Source of the DNA: Muribaculaceae bacterium
Lineage (GTDB): Bacteria > Bacteroidota > Bacteroidia > Bacteroidales > Muribaculaceae
DNA length: 8,547 nt
Direction of reading: 5' to 3'
Assembly (NCBI GenBank): GCA_022511505.1
Contig: JAFLTK010000005.1
Coordinates: forward strand, 1-8,547
Of this stretch, positions 1 to 6,952 are shown in pieces (within the stretch, counting starts at the first letter, position 1; each line of letters begins with the position of its first letter). Made by a program: the position numbers and the translations under genes. The notes beneath the pieces are model-generated. The model was not told the DNA's origin. It saw only the letters and a program-made list of their open reading frames with translations, and did no database searches.

Positions 1-1496
1 TTCTTGATGCTGTTTTGGGCGAGGATAGCGGCCGGACCACCGATTGAACCGAGGGAGAAACCGCCGTGGCGATGGCATGCATCGGTAACGGCTTTCGAGC
101 GGTTGCCCTTTGCAATCATTACCATTGAACCGCCTTCGCTCTGGAACTGATCAACGTATGGGTCCATGCGGCCGGCAGTCGTCGGGCCAAACGAACCGGA
201 AGCCATGCCTGCCGGCGTCTTGGCCGGTCCGGCGTAGTAGATAGGATGATTCTGGAGATACTCGGGCATAGGCTCGCCGCGGTCAAGACGCTCCTTGATT
301 TTTGCATGTGCGATGTCTCGGCCCACGATGATAGTGCCGCTCAACGACAGTCGAGTAGCAACCGGGTGCTTGGTCAATTCGGCCAAGATATCTTTCATCG
401 GCTGGTTGAGGTCAATCTTGACAACATCGCCCTCGGCTTCGTTTCTCATTTCGGCGGGAATCAATTCGCCAGGGTTAGTATCCAGTTTCTCAATCCAAAG
501 ACCGTCGGCGTTGATTTTGGCCTTGACATTGCGGTCGGCCGAGCAACTTACGCCGATACCAACGGGACAAGACGCGCCGTGGCGTGGCAAACGGATGACG
601 CGGATGTCATGAGCGAAATATTTTCCGCCAAACTGTGCGCCAAGACCAAGGTTGCGAGCACACTCAAGCAATTTGGCCTCAAGTTCTATGTCACGGAAAG
701 CGTGGCCTAATTCGTTGCCATGGTCGGGCAGATTGTCATAATATTTGATAGAGGCTTTCTTAACCGTCTCAAGGTTCTTCTCGGCCGACGTGCCGCCAAC
801 AACGATAGCGATGTGATAGGGCGGGCATGCTGCAGTTCCGAGCGACTTCATTTTCTCAACGAGGAAAGGTACAAGAGTCTCGGGGTTAAGAAGCGCCTTG
901 GTTTCCTGGAAAAGGTAGGTCTTGTTGGCCGAGCCGCCACCCTTGGCTACGAATACAAATTTGTACTCATCACCGTCGACAGCGTGAAGGTCAATCTGAG
1001 CGGGAAGGTTGCAACCGGTATTGACCTCGTCATACATTGTCAACGGGGCGTTCTGGCTATAGCGCAGGTTGCACTCGGTATATGTATCATAGACACCGTG
1101 GCTCAGGTATTCCTCATCGTTGCCACCGGTGTAAACGTTCTGGCCCTTGTTGCCAATGATGATGGCCGTACCGGTATCTTGGCAGAAGGGGAGTTGTCCC
1201 TTGGCCGAAACCTCGGCGTTGCGAAGCATTGTCAGTGCTACAAACTTATCATTGGCACTTGCCTCGGGGTCGTGGAGAATCTTGGCTACCATCTCGTTGT
1301 GCTCGCGGCGCAACATGAATGAATTGTCGTGGGTCGCTTGACGGGCAAGGACTCTAAGCGCTTCGGGGTCAATTACAAGCATTTTATGACCGGCCCAGTC
1401 CTCGACCTTTACATAGTCTTTGGTCAGCAGATAATACTCGGTAGTATCAGCGGTCATTGGAAACATCTTCTGATACTTGAACGGTTTTGTTGCCAT
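1..1496 (-). CDS. fumA: Fumarate hydratase, class I (iron-sulfur), 3' end beyond window
   Basis: Interconverts fumarate and malate using an oxygen-sensitive [4Fe-4S] cluster. In anaerobic Bacteroidales it serves the malate-to-fumarate step that feeds fumarate reduction. Reading the minus strand from the ATG at 1496-1494 gives 498 uninterrupted residues before the left edge. E. coli FumA has about 548, so roughly 50 C-terminal residues are missing. Three likely cluster cysteines are visible: C105 in LPFCQDTGT, C224 in GTAACPPYHIA and C318 in GIGVSCSADRN. As I recall, these numbers coincide with the E. coli FumA ligands. Other family signatures are VVGGTSAEKN, RLPRHGASCPVG, SGTIIVGRDIAHAK and, near the edge, the KGNRS and HGGFSLGSIGGPAA segments. 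The N-terminal alpha-type part and C-terminal beta-type part are fused in one chain, as in FumA/FumB. The start has no clear Shine-Dalgarno but lies about 36 bp after a -7 element. Antisense frames over this gene are shadows. The symbol could equally be fumB; family assignment is very secure. Confidence 0.96.
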   Translation of the reverse strand, partial: MATKPFKYQKMFPMTADTTEYYLLTKDYVKVEDWAGHKMLVIDPEALRVLARQATHDNSFMLRREHNEMVAKILHDPEASANDKFVALTMLRNAEVSAKGQLPFCQDTGTAIIIGNKGQNVYTGGNDEEYLSHGVYDTYTECNLRYSQNAPLTMYDEVNTGCNLPAQIDLHAVDGDEYKFVFVAKGGGSANKTYLFQETKALLNPETLVPFLVEKMKSLGTAACPPYHIAIVVGGTSAEKNLETVKKASIKYYDNLPDHGNELGHAFRDIELEAKLLECARNLGLGAQFGGKYFAHDIRVIRLPRHGASCPVGIGVSCSADRNVKAKINADGLWIEKLDTNPGELIPAEMRNEAEGDVVKIDLNQPMKDILAELTKHPVATRLSLSGTIIVGRDIAHAKIKERLDRGEPMPEYLQNHPIYYAGPAKTPAGMASGSFGPTTAGRMDPYVDQFQSEGGSMVMIAKGNRSKAVTDACHRHGGFSLGSIGGPAAILAQNSIK

Positions 1497-1531
1497 TGGT
1501 GTCTTGGTTTTTTCGTTAAATCTTTGAAATG

Positions 1532-1539
1532 CAAAATTA
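1532..1539 (-). promoter_or_regulatory. Bacteroidota-type -7 promoter element for fumarase
   Basis: The minus strand reads TAATTTTG here, matching the TAnnTTTG -7 consensus of the Bacteroidota primary sigma factor. It ends about 36 bp before the fumarase ATG. No good TTTG -33 element is visible 19-20 bp upstream. Downstream DNA to the start codon is A-rich and lacks a Shine-Dalgarno, as is usual in this phylum. Confidence 0.6.
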
Positions 1540-1624
1540 AGAAAAAAACATGATTAAAAAGCCATCTCCCAAATTTTTGTTCAAATTTTTAAATCCACCA
1601 AAATCACATCACAAATTAAATTGT

Positions 1625-1632
1625 TAATTTTG
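1625..1632 (+). promoter_or_regulatory. Bacteroidota-type -7 promoter element for the YfhO-family gene
   Basis: TAATTTTG matches the TAnnTTTG consensus and is followed by GC, as in the other promoters of this window. It lies 38 bp before the ATG at 1671. A -33 TTTG at the expected spacing is not visible, so strength is uncertain. The leader has no Shine-Dalgarno-like purine run before the start. Confidence 0.6.
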
Positions 1633-1670
1633 CATTTCAATTCTTTTAACGAATAATATTTTCACACTAT

Positions 1671-3962
1671 ATGAAGCGATTAATATTACTCACAGTGCTG
1701 ATTTTAACAATCGGCTTGATACCATTCTTGCTTAATTTACATACAATATCCTATTTAGACCTTACTGGGCAACAAGTTCAATTTATCCTTGAAGCAAAGA
1801 GAATGTTTTCTACAGGAGCGCCATGGTGGAGTTGGAACACGTTCTCTGGCGACAATTTTATTGCTGCCTATTGCTTTTATACGGTAGGGAGCCCTTTTGT
1901 TTGGATAGTCTGTTTATTCCCGGCAAGCCACTTATTATGGGGAATGTTGTTTGCTTTATATCTCAAGACAATAGCGACATCGGTGTTTTCCTATCTTTAT
2001 TTCAGAAAGATGTCGTTCAATGGTCAACTATCAACTATAGGTGCATTATTATACACATTCTCGTCATTCTATATTTGCACTCTCTATTATTATCATTTCT
2101 GCGAACCGATTTTAGTATTCCCTTTGCTTCTGATAGGAATTGAATCGGTCATTAGGAAAGAACGCTATGGTTTCATAAAGCTTTCACTTGCAACGTTTTT
2201 CGTTCTATTTATCAACTTCTATTTTGCGTGCGGTTCATTGTTGATAGGTCTGATATATTTTGTTTTCAGATGTTGGGCAGAAAAATGTTTCACAAAACGA
2301 GTTATCACTAACTACATAATGGGTTGTGTTTTTGGAGGATTACTTTCTTTGGTAATACTCCTACCAATGATATTGCACTTTTGGGGCGGTGCAAGAATTC
2401 TAAGAGAACGGTGTTTAGAGGAATATTTAGGATTTTATCCCGAAAATATAAATACTTTTTTTGCATATTGTTTGCAGAGATTAAAATCACTTATAATGCC
2501 CACAATAGCAGAGAATCCGTTTAGAGATTCCATTCTTTCTGATCAAAATTGGATGAGTACTGAATGTTTTATCCCTGTTTTTGGAATTATAGGAGTGATT
2601 GCATACGCAATAAAAAGACGCGACTGGATTACATGGATGATAGTTGTGTCGCTTTTCTGTTACATTTCGCCATTAAACGGTATTTTTTCTTTGTTTACCA
2701 ATTCTTTAGAGGCACGTTGGCTTTATGGACTGATTATATTAATTATAGTCGCGACATTAAGTGTGATGAAGGACAGAATTAATGTCAATAAATCTCTTTT
2801 TATAATTTATTTGGCACTCATAATAGCGCTAATAATAATTATAATACTTTCTTCTTGCTATTCGGTTGCTGCTCATAATAGAGAATGGGAAATTAGTCGC
2901 AATCGTTTTAGCGAAATTGCTGTAATCTTTGTTAACATAATCTGCCTGTGCGTCTGGTATAAGAAACAGAATAATACAAAGTTGACAACATTACTTGTGG
3001 CTATATGTGGAACAGCAAATTTGATGGCAACAAGTTATGCTGCAGTATTACCTGAAGATTATAGAGATAAACATCAATTGTTCAATAACAGATTGATTTT
3101 AGACTCTGAATTGGATGGAAATCAAAAACTGGTGGAATATAGATATGAAGAATATTCCTACCATAAAAACGTCAATATTTTGTTGAATCGGCCGGGAAAT
3201 TATTGTTTCCATTCTATCTACAACGTCAATTTATTGCCATTTAGAGAAGTTGTCGACAGCGTCTCACATAACCCCTCTTTTTATAACAGAATATCTTCCC
3301 ATAAGGCAGTTGCTGCTCTGACTTCGGTCAAGGAGGTAATGATTTCAAATTTCTTACCGGATGAAGATGTTGGACGATTTAATGGTTGCCTTAATTTTGT
3401 CAAAAAAGATCATGACTTTAGTTATTATACCTTCGATTATTATATCCCTATGGGCTTTACCTATGACGCCTACGTGACCAAAGAGAAGGTCGATGCTTTT
3501 GATGCCAAGGCCGACTCGGTTGATGTGCCGCTTATGATGCTTGAAAATCTAGTAATAAACCCCGAGGATGAAGATATATTTAGCCAATTTCTTAAAGAAG
3601 GGAAATTGAACCTGAAGGTTGATATAGACAGTGTCTCAAAAGCGCGACGAGCAACAACTGTCAGCAACTTCATTGGTGACAGTCGGGGATTTATATGCAA
3701 CAGTGATTTCGGTAAAACCGAAGTCGTATTTTTCAGTGTTGTAGCCGACAAGGGTTTTACAGCCACAATCGATGGCAAGCCTACAAAGATATATAATGTA
3801 AATCTCGGGATGTCGGCAGTCATAGTCCCTGCTGGTAAACATGAGATTGTTTTCAGATATTTCACGCCCGGACTAAAATTTGGAGCAATTGTCTCGCTTG
3901 CTGCAGCCTTGATTCTATTATGTATTTGGATTTATATGTATAGGCATAAAAAGTCGGTCTAA
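1671..3962 (+). CDS. YfhO-family polytopic membrane protein (putative GT-C-type glycosyl transfer)
   Basis: A 763-residue membrane protein. The N-terminus (residues 1-22) is a hydrophobic helix, followed by a loop with SYLDLTGQ, whose D30 fits the position of the first-loop acidic residue of GT-C folds. PWWSWNTFSGDNF (51-63) and the following GSPFVW segment resemble YfhO family members. Many hydrophobic helices run through about residue 460. A soluble, probably extracytoplasmic region follows (about 460-735), ending in GFTATIDGKPTKIYNVNLGMSAVIVPAG-type sequence typical of YfhO C-termini, then a last helix (735-757) and a basic tail. In Firmicutes, YfhO proteins are linked to glycosylation of teichoic acids; the substrate in Bacteroidota is unknown, so the function is inferred. 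The ATG at 1671 starts cleanly at the first helix and lies 38 bp after a -7 element. Sampled 60-base lines in the centre are about 28-33% GC, well below tsaD (about 57-62%), while the part after about 3450 is 42-52%. This suggests transfer or a mosaic gene. Confidence 0.85.
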   Translation: MKRLILLTVLILTIGLIPFLLNLHTISYLDLTGQQVQFILEAKRMFSTGAPWWSWNTFSGDNFIAAYCFYTVGSPFVWIVCLFPASHLLWGMLFALYLKTIATSVFSYLYFRKMSFNGQLSTIGALLYTFSSFYICTLYYYHFCEPILVFPLLLIGIESVIRKERYGFIKLSLATFFVLFINFYFACGSLLIGLIYFVFRCWAEKCFTKRVITNYIMGCVFGGLLSLVILLPMILHFWGGARILRERCLEEYLGFYPENINTFFAYCLQRLKSLIMPTIAENPFRDSILSDQNWMSTECFIPVFGIIGVIAYAIKRRDWITWMIVVSLFCYISPLNGIFSLFTNSLEARWLYGLIILIIVATLSVMKDRINVNKSLFIIYLALIIALIIIIILSSCYSVAAHNREWEISRNRFSEIAVIFVNIICLCVWYKKQNNTKLTTLLVAICGTANLMATSYAAVLPEDYRDKHQLFNNRLILDSELDGNQKLVEYRYEEYSYHKNVNILLNRPGNYCFHSIYNVNLLPFREVVDSVSHNPSFYNRISSHKAVAALTSVKEVMISNFLPDEDVGRFNGCLNFVKKDHDFSYYTFDYYIPMGFTYDAYVTKEKVDAFDAKADSVDVPLMMLENLVINPEDEDIFSQFLKEGKLNLKVDIDSVSKARRATTVSNFIGDSRGFICNSDFGKTEVVFFSVVADKGFTATIDGKPTKIYNVNLGMSAVIVPAGKHEIVFRYFTPGLKFGAIVSLAAALILLCIWIYMYRHKKSV

Positions 3963-3970
3963 TAATGAAA

Positions 3971-4000
3971 CAGTTATCTCGGCCGGGGCTGAGATAACTG
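3971..4000. terminator. Bidirectional hairpin terminator between convergent genes
   Basis: A perfect 10-bp stem, CAGTTATCTC (3971-3980) with GAGATAACTG (3991-4000), can be lengthened inward by G-U, G-C and C-G pairs around a CGGG loop. It lies between the stop of the YfhO gene (3962) and the stop of typA (4037). On the minus strand the stem is followed by TTTCATTATT, a modest U-rich tail. On the plus strand the tail is CTCAAAATAT, so termination is better supported for typA. Confidence 0.75.
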
Positions 4001-4036
4001 CTCAAAATATGGTTAACGGATTATTGCCTCCTGCGA

Positions 4037-5833
4037 TTACTTGTTGGCGCGTTTGCGCTCAATTTCATCGAGGATAATTTTGCGTAGACGGATGTGATGG
4101 GGTGTAACCTCCACATATTCATCTTCTTTAATATACTCGAGGGCTTCTTCAAGCGAAAAGACAACGGGCGGAATGATGCGTGCTTTGTCATCGGCACCCG
4201 ATGCACGCATGTTGGTTAGTTTCTTTGACTTAGTCACGTTGACAACAATGTCATTGTCCTTGGCGTTTTCACCAACCACTTGACCGGCATATACTTCCTC
4301 TTGGGGAAAGATGAAGAAGCGTCCGCGGTCTTGAAGTTTGTCGATAGCGTAGGCGTAGGCGGTTCCGGCCTCCAGTGCTATCAATGAGCCGTTTGTGCGA
4401 CGTTCTATTTCGCCTTTCCATGGCTGATATTCCAGGAAACGGTGGGCCATGATGGCCTCGCCGGCACTCGCGGTCAGGACGTTGTTGCGCAAGCCGATGA
4501 TGCCACGCGACGGGATGTGGAACTCGATGTGCAGGCGGTCATTTTGGGCTTGCATCGACACCATTTCGCCCTTGCGGCGTGTTACCATGTCAATTATCTT
4601 TGAGGAATATTCTTCGGTGACATTTATTGTCAGCAACTCGATGGGCTCACATTTAACTCCGTCAATCTCTTTGATAATTACCTGAGGCTGACCGACCTGG
4701 AGTTCATAGCCTTCGCGACGCATGGTTTCGATTAACACCGACAGGTGAAGCACGCCGCGTCCATAGACGGTCCATACGTCCTCCTGGTCGGCCTTTGTTA
4801 CGCGGAGCGCGAGGTTGCGGTCAAGTTCGCGAGTCAAACGGTCGCCAATGTGGCGAGAAGTGACATATTTGCCATCGCGACCAAAGAACGGACTGTCGTT
4901 GATTGTGAAAGTCATCGACATTGTCGGCTCGTCGATGGCGATGCGGGGCAGTGGTTCAGGGTTATTGAGGTCGGAAAGAGTATCGCCAATCTCAAAATCT
5001 TCGAGACCGACTATTGCGCATATATCGCCGCTTTTGACCGACTGGACTTTCTTACGACCCATACCTTCAAAGACGTGCAACTCTTTTATTTTCTGACGAG
5101 TTACAGTGCCGTCTTTTTTGCACAGTCCAATCTCCATGCCTTCGCGAATTTCGCCGCGATGAACGCGTCCTATCGCGATGCGGCCAACATAACTTGAGAA
5201 ATCGAGCGACGTGATGAGCATCTGAGCGTCACCGTCGAGAATCTCGGGCTCGGGGATATATTCAAGGATGGCGTCGAGTAGCGGCAGGATGTTGTCGGTC
5301 GGTGTTTTCCAGTCGGTGCTCATCCAGCCCTGTTTAGCAGACCCATAGATTGTCGGGAAATCAAGTTGGTCCTCAGTCGCGTCAAGGTTACACATCAAGT
5401 CAAACACCATCTCCTGAACCTCGTCGGGACGGCAGTTTGGTTTGTCAACCTTGTTGATGACAACAACCGGTTTAAGCCCCATAGCAATGGCTTTCTGGAG
5501 CACAAAGCGCGTTTGGGGCATAGGGCCTTCAAATGCGTCCACGAGAAGCAGGCAACCGTCGGCCATGTTGAGCACTCGCTCAACCTCGCCGCCAAAGTCG
5601 GCGTGTCCCGGGGTGTCTATAATGTTGATTTTAGTGTCTTTGTAGTTGATGGAGACGTTTTTGGACAAAATGGTGATTCCACGTTCGCGCTCCAAGTCAT
5701 TGTTGTCGAGAATAAGTTCGCCGGCATTCTGATTTTCACGGAATAAATTACCGGCCAACAGCATTTTGTCGACAACTGTTGTCTTGCCATGATCGACATG
5801 GGCGATGATAGCGATGTTTCTGATTTTCTGCAT
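4037..5833 (-). CDS. typA: Translational GTPase TypA/BipA
   Basis: A ribosome-binding GTPase of the EF-G/LepA class, involved in 50S assembly at low temperature and in stress adaptation; it acts in the cytoplasm. At 598 residues it is complete (the family is usually about 600). GTPase motifs are intact: G1 AHVDHGKT (11-18), G2 RGITI with T54, G3 DTPGH (73-77), G4 NKVD (127-130) and G5 GSA (164-166). The beta-barrel domain follows (about 205-290, SSYVGRIAIGRVHRGEI), then EF-G III- and V-like domains (about 305-480, with the segment FHIPSRGIIGLRNN). Last is the TypA-specific C-terminal domain with GQVVGENAKDNDIVVNVTKSKKLTNMRASG, which separates it from LepA and EF-G. The ATG at 5833 puts MQKIRNIAIIAHVDHGKT at the N-terminus as in homologues. 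It lies 27 bp after a -7 element with little Shine-Dalgarno signal. It is divergent from tsaD and convergent with the YfhO gene. Confidence 0.97.
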   Translation of the reverse strand: MQKIRNIAIIAHVDHGKTTVVDKMLLAGNLFRENQNAGELILDNNDLERERGITILSKNVSINYKDTKINIIDTPGHADFGGEVERVLNMADGCLLLVDAFEGPMPQTRFVLQKAIAMGLKPVVVINKVDKPNCRPDEVQEMVFDLMCNLDATEDQLDFPTIYGSAKQGWMSTDWKTPTDNILPLLDAILEYIPEPEILDGDAQMLITSLDFSSYVGRIAIGRVHRGEIREGMEIGLCKKDGTVTRQKIKELHVFEGMGRKKVQSVKSGDICAIVGLEDFEIGDTLSDLNNPEPLPRIAIDEPTMSMTFTINDSPFFGRDGKYVTSRHIGDRLTRELDRNLALRVTKADQEDVWTVYGRGVLHLSVLIETMRREGYELQVGQPQVIIKEIDGVKCEPIELLTINVTEEYSSKIIDMVTRRKGEMVSMQAQNDRLHIEFHIPSRGIIGLRNNVLTASAGEAIMAHRFLEYQPWKGEIERRTNGSLIALEAGTAYAYAIDKLQDRGRFFIFPQEEVYAGQVVGENAKDNDIVVNVTKSKKLTNMRASGADDKARIIPPVVFSLEEALEYIKEDEYVEVTPHHIRLRKIILDEIERKRANK

Positions 5834-5860
5834 TAATTACCGCGATTTGTTTTCGGGGTG

Positions 5861-5868
5861 CAAAGTTA
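5861..5868 (-). promoter_or_regulatory. Bacteroidota-type -7 promoter element for typA
   Basis: The minus strand reads TAACTTTG followed by CACCCC, a good TAnnTTTG match, 27 bp before the typA ATG. There is no clear TTTG at the -33 position. The element is only 22 bp from the outward-facing tsaD -7 element, so the two promoters overlap in their -33 regions and may compete for RNA polymerase. Confidence 0.65.
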
Positions 5869-5890
5869 GGTTTTTTTCTTGATTTATTAG

Positions 5891-5898
5891 TAATTTTG
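5891..5898 (+). promoter_or_regulatory. Bacteroidota-type -7 promoter element for tsaD-cinA
   Basis: TAATTTTG, followed by CA, matches TAnnTTTG and lies 22 bp before the tsaD ATG. This implies a very short leader of roughly 15 nt containing AGAAG as a weak ribosome-binding sequence. No convincing -33 TTTG is present. The bases after the -7 element (CTCAAATTCTT) resemble those after the YfhO-gene promoter (TTTCAATTCTT). Confidence 0.6.
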
Positions 5899-5920
5899 CA
5901 CTCAAATTCTTACAGAAGTT

Positions 5921-6940
5921 ATGAGTACTATAATATTAGGTATAGAGTCATCATGTGACGACACCTCGGCGGCAGTCATAAAAGATGGCCTTCTGCTGTC
6001 AAATGTCATTGCCTCACAGGCAGTCCATGCCGAGTATGGCGGCGTGGTCCCTGAACTTGCCTCTCGTGCCCATCAGCAAAACATCGTGCCGGTTGTTTCG
6101 GCGGCATTACAGCGGGCCGGCGTCGACAAGCGAGACCTCAGCGCGATAGCATTTACACGCGGTCCGGGGTTGCTTGGCTCGCTACTCGTCGGCACATCTT
6201 TTGCCAAAGGTATGTCGCTCGGCTTGAGAATACCAATAGTCGACGTCAACCATCTTCACGGCCATGTTCTGAGCCATTTCATCCGCAAAGAGGAAAATGA
6301 CGAAGTGCCCGAATATCCGTTCATCTGCCTCCTCGTCTCGGGAGGAAATTCCCAGTTAATTCTGGTCAGAAATTACAACGACATGGAAATCCTTGGCCGC
6401 ACGATTGACGATGCCGCCGGCGAAGCATTTGACAAATGCGCCAAGGTGATGGGGTTGCCTTATCCCGGCGGACCGCATATCGACCGCCTCGCCGCCGAGG
6501 GCGACCCAAAACGTTTCCATTTCGCTAAGCCCCACATTCCAGGCCTTGACTACAGTTTCTCGGGGCTGAAAACGTCGTTCCTTTACACCATCCGCGATGC
6601 CGTCAAAGCAGGTGATCCCGATTTTATCAAAAACAATATGGCCGACCTTGCAGCATCGCTTCAAGTCACGATAATAGACATTCTTATTGACAAACTTGAT
6701 AAGGCTGTCAAACAGACCGGTGTCAAAACTGTCGCTATCGGCGGGGGAGTATCGGCCAACTCCGGTTTCCGCGAAGCCGTTGCCCGATATTGTGAGCGCC
6801 ACCATCTGAAAGCATTCATTCCCGAGCGCGTGTTTACAACCGATAATGCAGCCATGGTCGCTATCGCCGGTTATTACAAGTATCTTGACCGCCAATTCTG
6901 CTGTTATGACAGCGTGCCGTTTGCTCGTGTCGGCGTTTAA
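5921..6940 (+). CDS. tsaD: tRNA N6-adenosine threonylcarbamoyltransferase TsaD
   Basis: Transfers the threonylcarbamoyl group from threonylcarbamoyl-AMP to A37 of ANN-decoding tRNAs (t6A), working in a complex with TsaB and TsaE downstream of TsaC. It has the ASKHA fold of the Kae1/Qri7/TsaD family. The 339-residue length is normal. Visible signatures: the N-terminal phosphate loop LGIESSCDDTSAA (6-18), YGGVVPELASRAH (39-51), the metal-binding HLHGH with H111 and H115, LLVSGGNSQL (137-146), the GRTIDDAAGEAFDK segment (159-172), YPGGPHIDRLA (181-191), DYSFSGLKTS (210-219), GGGVSAN (274-280) and FTTDNAAM with D308 as the expected third metal ligand. All expected key residues are present. The ATG at 5921 is followed directly by the STIILGIESSCDDT start typical of the family. 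It is first in an apparent two-gene operon with cinA. None of its tsaB/tsaE/tsaC partners lies in the window. Confidence 0.97.
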   Translation: MSTIILGIESSCDDTSAAVIKDGLLLSNVIASQAVHAEYGGVVPELASRAHQQNIVPVVSAALQRAGVDKRDLSAIAFTRGPGLLGSLLVGTSFAKGMSLGLRIPIVDVNHLHGHVLSHFIRKEENDEVPEYPFICLLVSGGNSQLILVRNYNDMEILGRTIDDAAGEAFDKCAKVMGLPYPGGPHIDRLAAEGDPKRFHFAKPHIPGLDYSFSGLKTSFLYTIRDAVKAGDPDFIKNNMADLAASLQVTIIDILIDKLDKAVKQTGVKTVAIGGGVSANSGFREAVARYCERHHLKAFIPERVFTTDNAAMVAIAGYYKYLDRQFCCYDSVPFARVGV

Positions 6941-6952
6941 AAAGGTTGATTT

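Larger units (their letters stand above)
1512..1653. repeat. Imperfect inverted repeat (29/30-bp arms) spanning the divergent promoters
   Basis: The left arm (1512-1540) and right arm (1624-1653) are reverse complements. They share a perfect 17-bp block (TTGAAATGCAAAATTAA at 1524-1540, its complement at 1624-1640) and a perfect 9-bp block (TTCGTTAAA at 1512-1520, its complement at 1645-1653). A 3- or 4-bp linker separates the blocks in each arm. Each arm contains an outward-facing -7 element plus the first transcribed bases of fumarase or of the YfhO gene. The 83 bp between the arms is AT-rich and holds no gene. The arms may simply be two copies of a preferred promoter and leader sequence, or a common regulator site; recombinational inversion is less likely. 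Confidence 0.7.

Noticed and set aside
246..1553. A chain of open frames on the plus strand (246-710, 720-1322, 1329-1553)
   Set aside because: They lie antisense to the fumarase gene, whose minus-strand frame is continuous from 1496 to the edge with the family's conserved motifs. The plus-strand translations resemble no protein family and have no promoters.
1541..1623. Phase-variable invertible promoter segment as a firm call
   Set aside because: The inverted arms exist, but the promoters lie within the arms and face outward, so inversion would leave both transcripts almost unchanged. No recombinase gene is seen in the window. Kept only as a hypothesis.
4449..5746. Plus-strand open frames inside typA (4449-4685, 4745-5197, 5366-5746)
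   Set aside because: Antisense shadows of typA, which has every GTPase motif and full family length.
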